DNA from: Bacteroidota bacterium
GTDB taxonomy: Bacteria > Bacteroidota > Bacteroidia > J057
Length of the DNA stretch: 7,401 bases
NCBI GenBank assembly: GCA_963169475.1
Contig: CAUJFT010000075.1
Location: forward strand, 1 to 7,401
Direction: 5' to 3'
The translations under genes and the position numbers were made by a program. This document shows positions 1 through 5,709 of the stretch, one piece after another (position 1 is the stretch's first letter; every line of letters begins with the position of its first letter). The notes beneath the pieces are model-generated. The model was given only the letters and a program-made list of their open reading frames with translations, did not search any database and was not told the origin of the DNA.

Positions 1-1337
1 CCTGTTCCAAGCGTAAAACTTTCATTACCAAACTCTTCAGACCCAAAATTCGTATTCAATTCGCTAAGGCGGTATCCTCCCTCAACATCAAATTTTTCGG
101 CTTCCTCTGTCTGAAAAACAGAAGCAATATGCTGCATTTTCCATCGTGTATTGGGGCGATGCTCCGCCATGAGCGCGCCCGACAACGTAGTGTAACCCGT
201 AACCTCTAACCCCTCAAAAGCCGTTAGTAGCCGATACGCTTGCTGTACTGTTCCAAAACTAGATTCCCCATGAGTAGGAGTAAATTTGTAGCGGTTTTTT
301 GCACCGGTAAAAAAAGCAGTATATTTCCATTTTTCAACCGGAAAATAAACCGTGTCTTGTGTTCCGTCTTTCCGAACAACAATTTTTTCACTTTGATACG
401 CTCTTTTAGGTGTGAAAGTAAACATTCCTTGTAAATCCGCAAAATAAGGGCGATAATTTCCTCTTACTTCTAAGCTATTTAATAAATAAGTCATGGTAAA
501 GAAGCGCGCTCCTACTAAGTAGGTAAACTTACCCGGTATCTCGGGATTTTTGCGGTTTTTGCTGACCCCTTCAAGGTGAAGCGAATTATTAATCAATCCC
601 ATCTCGTCATAAACTCTATTGTCTTTTGGAGTTCTATAGGTAATATCTAATACAGAAGACATTTTGTCTCCATATTGGGCAGAAAATCCACCCGTGCTAA
701 ATGCTATATTGTCTGTCATATTCCGGTTTGCAAACCCTAATCCTTCCATTTGCCCGGACCTTGCCAGAAAAGGGCGATAAACCTCTATGCCATTTACATA
801 GACTAAATTCTCATCGAAGTTTCCTCCCCTTACCCGATACTGCGAAGAAAACTCACTACTATTAGAAACACCCGGTTGAGACAATAACACTGCTTCTACA
901 GAAGGATTAACCGTGGGTATCTTTGTTACTTCTTCTACATTAATCGGGACAATCTGCATTTGAGGGCGATTTGACTTCTTGTCTTTAATCAAAATCTCCT
1001 CCGAAGTAAGGCTTCTCAATTTAATCGGCTGGTCATAGATGTATCCACTTTTTATCTCCAATTCAAGGATAGACAATTCGTAAGTAACAATATTAAAGCT
1101 GATTTTTATTTTTTTTGGAGAACTAACGGGAATAATAATCGAATACTCCCCCTTGTCTCCGGAAAGTACCGTATTGGCAGTACCCTCTTGCTGAACGACT
1201 ACCTCTGGAATAGGTTTATTCTGCGAATCCACTATTTTACCCTTCACGGTCGCAGTTTGGGCTTGAACTATATTATAACTTATAGTCAGAAAAAAAAACG
1301 GCAGAACAAAAGAACGTACTAAATTATATTTTTTCAT
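1..1337 (-). CDS. TonB-dependent outer-membrane receptor, N-terminal part (3' end outside window)
   Basis: The reading frame is open from an ATG at 1337-1335 to the left edge, giving 445 whole codons and no stop; the rest of the beta-barrel lies outside. Visible layout: a signal peptide (residues 1-26, hydrophobic core around 9-24, likely cleavage after VQA); a carboxypeptidase-regulatory-like beta-sandwich (about 29-110; VKGKIVDSQNKPIPEV, then GDKGEYSI); and a plug domain (about 125-240) with NVEEVTKIPTVNPSVEAVLL, QYRVRGGNFDENLVYVNG and QYGDKMSSVLDI. After this the barrel begins. By family knowledge such receptors import siderophores, vitamins, glycans or peptides across the outer membrane using TonB energy. 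The substrate cannot be read from this part. No SusD partner is visible, but one would normally lie downstream, off the left edge. A TAnnTTTG promoter element sits about 32 bases upstream of the ATG, so the gene probably has its own transcript. The class call is firm; the substrate is unknown. Confidence 0.93.
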   Translation of the reverse strand, partial: MKKYNLVRSFVLPFFFLTISYNIVQAQTATVKGKIVDSQNKPIPEVVVQQEGTANTVLSGDKGEYSIIIPVSSPKKIKISFNIVTYELSILELEIKSGYIYDQPIKLRSLTSEEILIKDKKSNRPQMQIVPINVEEVTKIPTVNPSVEAVLLSQPGVSNSSEFSSQYRVRGGNFDENLVYVNGIEVYRPFLARSGQMEGLGFANRNMTDNIAFSTGGFSAQYGDKMSSVLDITYRTPKDNRVYDEMGLINNSLHLEGVSKNRKNPEIPGKFTYLVGARFFTMTYLLNSLEVRGNYRPYFADLQGMFTFTPKRAYQSEKIVVRKDGTQDTVYFPVEKWKYTAFFTGAKNRYKFTPTHGESSFGTVQQAYRLLTAFEGLEVTGYTTLSGALMAEHRPNTRWKMQHIASVFQTEEAEKFDVEGGYRLSELNTNFGSEEFGNESFTLGT

Positions 1338-1368
1338 TTGAAAATTTGAAGCTCCAATTAAACCGGTA

Positions 1369-1376
1369 CAAAGATA
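1369..1376 (-). promoter_or_regulatory. Bacteroidota -7 promoter element for the TonB receptor
   Basis: On the minus strand the bases read TATCTTTG, an exact match to TAnnTTTG. It lies about 32 bases before the receptor ATG, so transcription would start near 1362 and leave a leader of roughly 25 bases. No good -33 TTTG is seen at the usual spacing of about 20 bases, so the assignment rests on the -7 match and its position. Confidence 0.55.
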
Positions 1377-1401
1377 GAAGATAATAGGATAAAATTACGC
1401 T

Positions 1402-1426
1402 ATAAAAATAAATGCCCTATTTAGGC
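1402..1426 (-). terminator. Weak hairpin with T-rich tail behind the cytochrome b5-like gene
   Basis: Just past the stop of the cytochrome b5-like gene, the minus strand can form GCCTA-AA-TAGGGC (one bulged base), followed by ATTTATTTTTAT. The stem is only 4-5 pairs, so this would be a weak intrinsic terminator. Its place between two same-strand genes, upstream of the receptor's own promoter element, makes it plausible. Confidence 0.3.
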
Positions 1427-1431
1427 TCTCT

Positions 1432-1665
1432 TCATGCTGATAGCTTTCCTACTACCGGATAGCGTAGAAATACCTCTTCGGCATGAGGAGCGTCTTTTAA
1501 TTCTTCGGTTAAGTCCTGCCCTGCCCAATGTCCATAGTGAACACCGTTTCGCCAATGCCGACTTTTACCTACGTCATAAATCAGTCCTTTATAGGCAATC
1601 CACAACTCTTCACGGTCTATTCCGTTTCTGAGTGCAAGCTGGGATTTAGTAAAAATCTGGTGCAT
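1432..1665 (-). CDS. Small cytochrome b5-like haem/steroid-binding domain protein
   Basis: This 77-residue protein consists only of a cytochrome b5-like fold and has no signal peptide or membrane anchor, so it is probably cytoplasmic. The domain starts with FTKSQLALRNG (5-15), then WIAYKGLIYDV (22-32), the signature AGQDLT (48-53), and ends with APHAEEVFLRYPVVGKL (59-75). These match the predicted haem/steroid-binding family (COG4892-like) of stand-alone bacterial b5 domains. His61 in APH corresponds to the second haem ligand of cytochrome b5. The first ligand could be His37, which has the classic 11-residue spacing to the AG of AGQDLT, or His43 or His46, which lie in the segment where this subfamily usually carries histidines. 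Family members are little studied; electron transfer or haem handling is inference. The gene stands alone, divergent from yidC, with an ATG start and no ribosome-binding site visible. Confidence 0.85.
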   Translation of the reverse strand: MHQIFTKSQLALRNGIDREELWIAYKGLIYDVGKSRHWRNGVHYGHWAGQDLTEELKDAPHAEEVFLRYPVVGKLSA

Positions 1666-1733
1666 AATTACGAATTTATTTATGGCAAAAAAATCTTTTA
1701 TCTCAATGTAATCATAAAGAGGCTAAATTTGTT

Positions 1734-1741
1734 TATCTTTG
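1734..1741 (+). promoter_or_regulatory. Bacteroidota -7 promoter element for yidC
   Basis: TATCTTTG matches TAnnTTTG exactly and is followed by GCGCCC. Transcription would begin near 1746-1750, about 60 bases before the preferred yidC ATG at 1811. No clear -33 TTTG is present at the expected spacing. The element lies in the 145-base divergent gap between the cytochrome b5-like gene and yidC. Confidence 0.6.
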
Positions 1742-1810
1742 CGCCCGTTTTCACGGTAATGTTTCTCTGTCGTGAGCGACAAACAACGATATTTTATTCA
1801 ATCTTATTTC

Positions 1811-3676
1811 ATGGACAAAAATTCGACTACAGGTTTTTTACTGATCATGCTGATTTTATTGGGGTGGTATGTCTTTTTTAATCCCTCCGGGAAGCCCAAA
1901 ACCCCACCAGTAGAAGCCAAAACGCATGAGGTTGTAATCAAAGACTCTGTGGACAAAACTGTAGCTCAAAACACCAATAAAGACTCTGTAGCAGGGATTT
2001 TATACGGAGATTTGGGTAAACTTTCTATCGGAGAACCCAAGACCTATGTCGTTAAAACCGATAAAATGGAGGTTACCTTTCAAGGAAAAGGAGGAGTGAT
2101 TGAGCATCTTACCCTACAAGACCACAAAGACCAAAACGAAAAACCTCTTCCAATAGTTACTCCACATAAGGATAATCGGTTTGTAGAAGAATTTGTATTT
2201 CAAAACCGTGGAATAAGAACTGATGATTTATATTTTACTCCGGTAGGGCAGCTCCCAGCTTCTGTAGCGGGTAAAGACTCCGCCGTTATCACATTTCAAG
2301 CAAAAATAGACTCCTCCCGCATAATCGAAAAAATCTATGTGCTTAAAGGAGGCAAATATGATTTGAGGTACTATTTTAGAATGGTTGGCTTACAAAACGA
2401 CCTAAAAAATAGCTTCTATGGTATGGAGTGGAAATCGGTTCTGCCCGTTACCGAAAAAGCACAAGACCCCCAGCGTCAGAAATCCACCATCGTTTACAAC
2501 ATGTCTGACGGAGTAAGTAAAATGGGAGCCAAAGCAAGTGATGAAGAAGCTCCTTCGGGCAGTGTAAAATGGATAGCTTACCGCGCTCAATTCTTCTCAC
2601 AAACCCTTATTGCTGACAACGGATTCCATAAAGGCAGCTTCAAATTCAATACTCCGGAAGCTGATACTAATATAAATAAAATCATGGAATCTAAACTATC
2701 CGTAGATTTCACAAAAAGCAACGACATCAAAACCGGTTTTACGGTTTACGCCGGACCGTTGGAGTTCAATACACTGAAATCTTACGGCATGGAGTTACAC
2801 AAACAAATGGATTTAGGCTGGGGACCGGTAAAGTATATTAATCAAGCGGCTATATGGGTTTTCAAAAAACTAGAAAGCCTCAATATTAGCTATGGGCTAA
2901 TCATCTTAATCTTTGGGATTCTCATCAAACTCGTAGTATTTCCGATGACCTACAAGAGTTTTATGTCTATGGCTAAACTCAAAGTGCTAAACCAAATGCC
3001 GGAGATGAAGGAGATAGATGAAAAATACAAAGAAGACCCCCAAAAACTGCAAATGGAAAAAATGGGGATTTACAACAAAATGGGAGTAAGCCCCTTCGGT
3101 GGATGTATTCCTATGCTTTTGCAATATCCCATCATCATCTCTATGTTCTTCTTCTTCCCTCAAGCGGTGGAACTCCGGCATCAGTCTTTCCTATGGGCAA
3201 CCGATTTATCTTCTTATGACTCTATATTAACCCTTCCGTTTAGTATTCCAGCTTATGGGAGCCATGTGAGTTTGTTTACGATTCTAATGGCATTATCTAC
3301 TTTCTTGTATACTTATTATAATCAAAGTTCACAGCCAGGTTCCGATAATCCTGCTATGAAAATGCAAATGACTATTATAATGTATATCATGCCGTTTTTT
3401 CTACTGTTCTTCTTGAATAATTATGCTTCGGGTCTAAGTTGGTACTACTTTGTTTCGAACTTATTGGCAATCAGCCAAACGCAGATTTTCCGCTATTTTA
3501 TAGATGATAAAAAATTAGAAATGCAGCTGATTGAAGCAACACATACTCGTACAAAAAACGGAAAAGCAAAAGGACGTATGCAAACATGGATTGAAAACCA
3601 GCAGAAAAAACAGAAAGAAATGACAGAACAACAGAAGAAGTCGCAGGCAACAAACCGTAGAGACAGACGTTCATAA
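1811..3676 (+). CDS. yidC: Membrane protein insertase YidC
   Basis: YidC is the inner-membrane insertase (Oxa1/Alb3/YidC family) that inserts and folds membrane proteins, alone or with SecYEG. The 621-residue product has the two-part layout of Gram-negative YidC. TM1 is at about 6-23 (GFLLIMLILLGWYVFF), followed by a large periplasmic beta-rich domain (about 25-340) and the conserved 60-kDa IMP/Oxa1 core with TM2 near 362-385, a coiled cytoplasmic hairpin, TM3 from 432 (GGCIPMLLQYPIIISM), TM4 from 486 and TM5 from 520 (ASGLSWYYFVSNLLAISQTQ). Lys373 in ILIKLVVFPMT takes the place of the groove arginine of E. coli YidC (VRGIMYPLT). The C-terminus (about 582-621) is rich in Lys, Arg and Gln, fitting a ribosome-contacting tail. 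The ATG at 1811 is preferred because MDKN..GFLL is the usual Bacteroidota start; an in-frame GTG at 1772 would add 13 residues. The gene appears to have its own promoter. Confidence 0.97.
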   Translation: MDKNSTTGFLLIMLILLGWYVFFNPSGKPKTPPVEAKTHEVVIKDSVDKTVAQNTNKDSVAGILYGDLGKLSIGEPKTYVVKTDKMEVTFQGKGGVIEHLTLQDHKDQNEKPLPIVTPHKDNRFVEEFVFQNRGIRTDDLYFTPVGQLPASVAGKDSAVITFQAKIDSSRIIEKIYVLKGGKYDLRYYFRMVGLQNDLKNSFYGMEWKSVLPVTEKAQDPQRQKSTIVYNMSDGVSKMGAKASDEEAPSGSVKWIAYRAQFFSQTLIADNGFHKGSFKFNTPEADTNINKIMESKLSVDFTKSNDIKTGFTVYAGPLEFNTLKSYGMELHKQMDLGWGPVKYINQAAIWVFKKLESLNISYGLIILIFGILIKLVVFPMTYKSFMSMAKLKVLNQMPEMKEIDEKYKEDPQKLQMEKMGIYNKMGVSPFGGCIPMLLQYPIIISMFFFFPQAVELRHQSFLWATDLSSYDSILTLPFSIPAYGSHVSLFTILMALSTFLYTYYNQSSQPGSDNPAMKMQMTIIMYIMPFFLLFFLNNYASGLSWYYFVSNLLAISQTQIFRYFIDDKKLEMQLIEATHTRTKNGKAKGRMQTWIENQQKKQKEMTEQQKKSQATNRRDRRS

Positions 3677-3782
3677 TCTTACAAGGAATTTTAAATGAAC
3701 TGCTTGTAAAATATTTGTCAAAAAAGTAAATTTATCGGGAGATTGTTCGAAATAAAAAAAACAAAAAAATAATTATAATTTA

Positions 3783-3814
3783 TTTGGACATTTGACAAAA
3801 CTCTCATAGATTTG
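3783..3814 (+). promoter_or_regulatory. Complete Bacteroidota promoter for the repeat protein gene
   Basis: A -33 TTTG at 3783-3786, a 20-base spacer and a -7 TAGATTTG at 3807-3814 give the full TTTG / TAnnTTTG arrangement of Bacteroidota housekeeping promoters. Transcription should start around 3819-3823, leaving a leader of about 55 bases. It sits in the very AT-rich 201-base gap after yidC and is the best-formed promoter in the window, implying that the repeat gene is expressed independently of yidC. Confidence 0.75.
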
Positions 3815-3832
3815 CACCAAACTTACATAAAA

Positions 3833-3877
3833 ATGTGGTTTTTAGAAAAAGTTAATTTTATTCAGTCACTCAATTAA
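3833..3877 (+). other. Candidate 14-codon leader ORF abutting the repeat protein start
   Basis: An ATG at 3833 opens a 14-codon frame (MWFLEKVNFIQSLN) whose TAA at 3875-3877 directly touches the ATG of the repeat protein gene, in the same frame. It lies downstream of the predicted transcription start, so it would be on the mRNA. It could be a coupled leader peptide or chance in AT-rich DNA. There is no ribosome-binding site or conservation evidence, hence low confidence. Confidence 0.2.
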
Positions 3878-4984
3878 ATGTTTATTAAAGTTATGACCAG
3901 AAACAAAACCCTCTCTTTAATGCTTATGGGGGCATTGACATTCGGAGTAGCACCAGCCGTATTGGCTCAAGGAGATGATTATCCACCTAATGCACAAGCC
4001 GGCAAATGTTATGCAAAGTGTTTAATTCCCGATGAGTACAAAACTGTTACCGAACAAGTTTTGGTAAAAGAAGCATCTAAGAAGGTACAAGTAGTTCCCG
4101 CCGAGTTTGGCTCTGTCTCTGAGCAGATTGTTGCTAAACCAGAAGTAAAGCGTTTGGTTCCGGTTCCGGCAGTTTACAAAACCGTTACTGAACAAATTCT
4201 CGTAAAGGAAGCCGGTAAGCGTCTTGAAGTAATTCCGGCTGTTTACGAAACAGTTACAGAGCAGGTGATAGATAAGCCAGCTTACGTGAAGAAAACCACA
4301 ATTCCTCCGGTATATGAAACCGTTACTGAAAGGGTTTTGGTAAGAGAAGCCTACGATAAATGGGAAAAAGGGAAAAAAGACCCTAACTGTCTGTCTGCTA
4401 ATCCTGATGACTGCCGCGTAATGTGTTTAGTTACAGTTCCCGCAGAGTACAAAACCGTTACTAAGCAAGTAGTGAAAACTGCTGCAAGAGTAGTGGAAGA
4501 GCAAGTTCCTGCAACTTACAAAACTGTTACCAAGCAAGTATTGAAATCTGCCGCTACTACCAGAGAAATCGAAATCCCTGCTGAGTACAAAACAATTACT
4601 AAGCAAATGGTTGAAACTCCGGCTACTACTAAGGAAGAAGTAATCCCTGCTGAATACAAAACCTTAACTAAGACCGTAGAGAAGAAACCTGCTCAAGTAA
4701 TCGAGGTAGATATTCCTGCTGAATATGCTACTGTTACTAAAACACAGCTTGTGAAAAAAGGCGGATTTGCTGATTGGAGAGAAGTTCTTTGCGATACTCA
4801 AACTACTCCTGCTAAAATCATCGCTATCCAAAATGCCCTAAAAGCTAAAGGATATGATCCAGGTCCTATTGATAACGTATTAGGTCCTCAAACTCGTGCA
4901 GCTCTTTCTAAGTTCCAAAAAGACAACAACCTCCCTGTAGGTCGTCTTGATATGGAAACATTGAAAGCACTTGGCGTTCAATAA
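3878..4984 (+). CDS. Secreted 23-residue-repeat protein with C-terminal peptidoglycan-binding domain
   Basis: This 368-residue protein is of unknown function. Residues 1-30 are a signal peptide (basic start, LSLMLMGALTFGVAPAVLA, cleavage before Gln31); translation could instead begin at Met6 (3893). After a short linker come ten repeats of consensus PAxYKTVTxQVLVKxA...: R1-R5 from residue 51, R6-R10 from residue 188 to 305. Eight are exactly 23 residues; R5 and R10, which end the two blocks, are longer. Residues 306-368 form a PG_binding_1-type peptidoglycan-binding domain (IQNALKAKGYDPGPIDNVLG, then TRAALSKFQKDNNLPVG). Six cysteines (44, 48, 171, 179, 183, 305) mark the block borders. I have seen similar repeat proteins in Bacteroidota genomes, without known function. 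Export and wall attachment are well supported. A structural or spacer role in the envelope is inference. A full promoter precedes the gene and a strong terminator follows, so it is probably monocistronic. Confidence 0.9.
   Translation: MFIKVMTRNKTLSLMLMGALTFGVAPAVLAQGDDYPPNAQAGKCYAKCLIPDEYKTVTEQVLVKEASKKVQVVPAEFGSVSEQIVAKPEVKRLVPVPAVYKTVTEQILVKEAGKRLEVIPAVYETVTEQVIDKPAYVKKTTIPPVYETVTERVLVREAYDKWEKGKKDPNCLSANPDDCRVMCLVTVPAEYKTVTKQVVKTAARVVEEQVPATYKTVTKQVLKSAATTREIEIPAEYKTITKQMVETPATTKEEVIPAEYKTLTKTVEKKPAQVIEVDIPAEYATVTKTQLVKKGGFADWREVLCDTQTTPAKIIAIQNALKAKGYDPGPIDNVLGPQTRAALSKFQKDNNLPVGRLDMETLKALGVQ
4028..4792 (+). repeat. Ten coding tandem repeats of about 69 bp in two blocks of five
   Basis: The repeats encode R1-R10 of the secreted protein. 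Protein starts are residues 51, 74, 97, 120 and 143 (block 1) and 188, 211, 234, 257 and 280 (block 2). Repeat position 9, just after YKTVT, is Glu in all of block 1 and Lys in all of block 2. In block 1, odd repeats carry V(K/R)EA where even repeats carry KP, suggesting an older 46-residue double unit. At DNA level they are diverged; short cores such as TACAAAACCGTTACT recur, so duplication is old and the units are probably not unstable. Confidence 0.9.
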
Positions 4985-5003
4985 TCAAATCATGTAGTAA
5001 AAT

Positions 5004-5041
5004 AAAAAAGTCCGGTTTTTTTAAAATCGGGCTTTTTTTTT
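5004..5041 (+). terminator. Strong intrinsic terminator after the repeat protein gene
   Basis: A 16-pair stem (5004-5019 with 5023-5038, two G-T wobbles) encloses a three-base TTT loop and runs into a T tract at 5033-5041. It starts 19 bases after the stop codon. Because the stem begins with six A, the other strand also reads as hairpin plus T run, so it could work in both directions, although both neighbouring genes are on the plus strand. Confidence 0.88.
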
Positions 5042-5055
5042 ATAAAAATACTTTT

Positions 5056-5063
5056 TACTTTTG
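5056..5063 (+). promoter_or_regulatory. Bacteroidota -7 promoter element for the thioredoxin-like gene
   Basis: TACTTTTG matches TAnnTTTG exactly, 60 bases before the ATG at 5124 and only about 15 bases after the terminator. A -33 element at the usual 20-base spacing would fall in the terminator T tract (5032-5036, CTTTT), so it is T-rich but not a clean TTTG. The predicted start of transcription is near 5068-5072. Confidence 0.55.
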
Positions 5064-5123
5064 GGGCGCAATTGTGGCTTTATGTGTTTCTCTGTTTTTT
5101 TGTAATAATCTAAGTTTAAGGGC

Positions 5124-5537
5124 ATGAAAGTATTTCTTAACCTCTTTGTGTTTGTCTGTTTTTTGTTCATTAATGGTGTAATATATTCTCAAGATGAAAT
5201 TTCTTTCTTTAAGGGAAGTTTTGAGGAAATGACCTCGAAAGCCGCAACCGAAAGCAAATGCTATATCGTCTTTTTTACAAAGGAACATTGCCCTCCTTGT
5301 GATAAAATGAAGGAGCAAACACTTTCTGACCCGGAGGTTGTTACCCTTGTATCAGAAAAAACTTTAATGTTTGAGGCTGAAATGCCCGAATTTGATGCCA
5401 TTGACCTTGCCGAAAAATTTCAAGTAACTGCTTATCCCACTTTGTTGGTATTTTCACCCAGAGGGCTTAAAATCGGAGAGATGGTTGGCGGGCAATCCGC
5501 CACAAGCCTCATTACCTTCTTGGAAAAACTAAACTAA
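5124..5537 (+). CDS. Secreted thioredoxin-like protein with CPPC active site
   Basis: This 137-residue protein has a hydrophobic signal peptide (1-22, core LFVFVCFLFINGVIY, likely cleavage before Gln23), so it should act in the periplasm. The thioredoxin fold follows: a beta strand CYIVFFT (46-52), the redox motif HCPPCDKMKEQTL (Cys56 and Cys59), and the AYPTLLVF segment with Pro105 as the expected cis-proline before strand 4. The compact form and the KMKEQTLSDPEVV helix resemble the thioredoxin_7/DUF255-like group. Typical bacterial thioredoxins have CGPC; here the dipeptide is Pro-Pro, which changes redox potential in other family members, so whether it oxidises, reduces or isomerises disulphides cannot be decided. 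Cys46 is an extra cysteine in the mature chain. The gene has its own promoter element right after the repeat gene's terminator. AAGGG just before the ATG may help start translation. A role in folding the neighbouring six-cysteine protein is inference. Confidence 0.88.
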   Translation: MKVFLNLFVFVCFLFINGVIYSQDEISFFKGSFEEMTSKAATESKCYIVFFTKEHCPPCDKMKEQTLSDPEVVTLVSEKTLMFEAEMPEFDAIDLAEKFQVTAYPTLLVFSPRGLKIGEMVGGQSATSLITFLEKLN

Positions 5538-5709
5538 TCCCTAAGATGTAAATCCCTTAAAGTAAAATATGGGGGTATTCTGATAGGTGCTATTTTTTAC
5601 CATGTTTCATGGGTAGATAGAGGACGGTATTTGACTTTAGCTTAACATGAGAGAACAGCTTTCCTCTTCCCTAATGATTTCTCATGCGTTTGCCTAAACT
5701 ATATTTATT
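5538..5709. other. Convergent intergenic gap with no recognised gene
   Basis: These 172 bases separate the ends of the thioredoxin-like gene and the transporter gene. I see no TAnnTTTG element, no conserved coding frame and no strong terminator. A small imperfect hairpin at 5598-5615 has no T tail on its 3' side in either direction. Confidence 0.6.

Noticed and set aside
224..442. 72-codon minus-strand and 64-codon plus-strand open frames inside the receptor gene
   Set aside because: They are out of frame with the long receptor frame, which has signal peptide, regulatory-like domain and plug; they carry no domain of their own.
447..970. The octamer AGGGCGAT occurs at 447, 771 and 963
   Set aside because: All three copies lie in the receptor gene and on the coding strand read ATCGCCCT, where CGC CCT encodes Arg-Pro. 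Shared codon choice explains it; they are irregularly spaced and show no flanking similarity.
1528..1881. 117-codon open frame on the plus strand
   Set aside because: It overlaps the cytochrome b5-like gene on the opposite strand, crosses the yidC promoter element and runs into yidC in another frame. Its translation has no recognisable domain.
3679..3709. Inverted repeat TTACAAG...CTTGTAA after yidC
   Set aside because: Seven pairs with a 17-base loop, AT-rich and without a following T run; too weak to call a terminator.
4028..4792. Regular repeat array considered as CRISPR or other non-coding repeat
   Set aside because: The period is 69 bases, a multiple of three, the frame is open throughout, and conservation is at protein level with silent differences between units. 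It is a coding repeat.
5598..5615. Small hairpin TACCATG-TTT-CATGGGTA in the convergent gap
   Set aside because: Short stem with a bulge, and no T run follows it in either direction, so it does not fit an intrinsic terminator.
5647..5697. 16-codon open frame on the plus strand in the convergent gap
   Set aside because: No promoter element, no ribosome-binding site, no recognisable features; the length is expected by chance.
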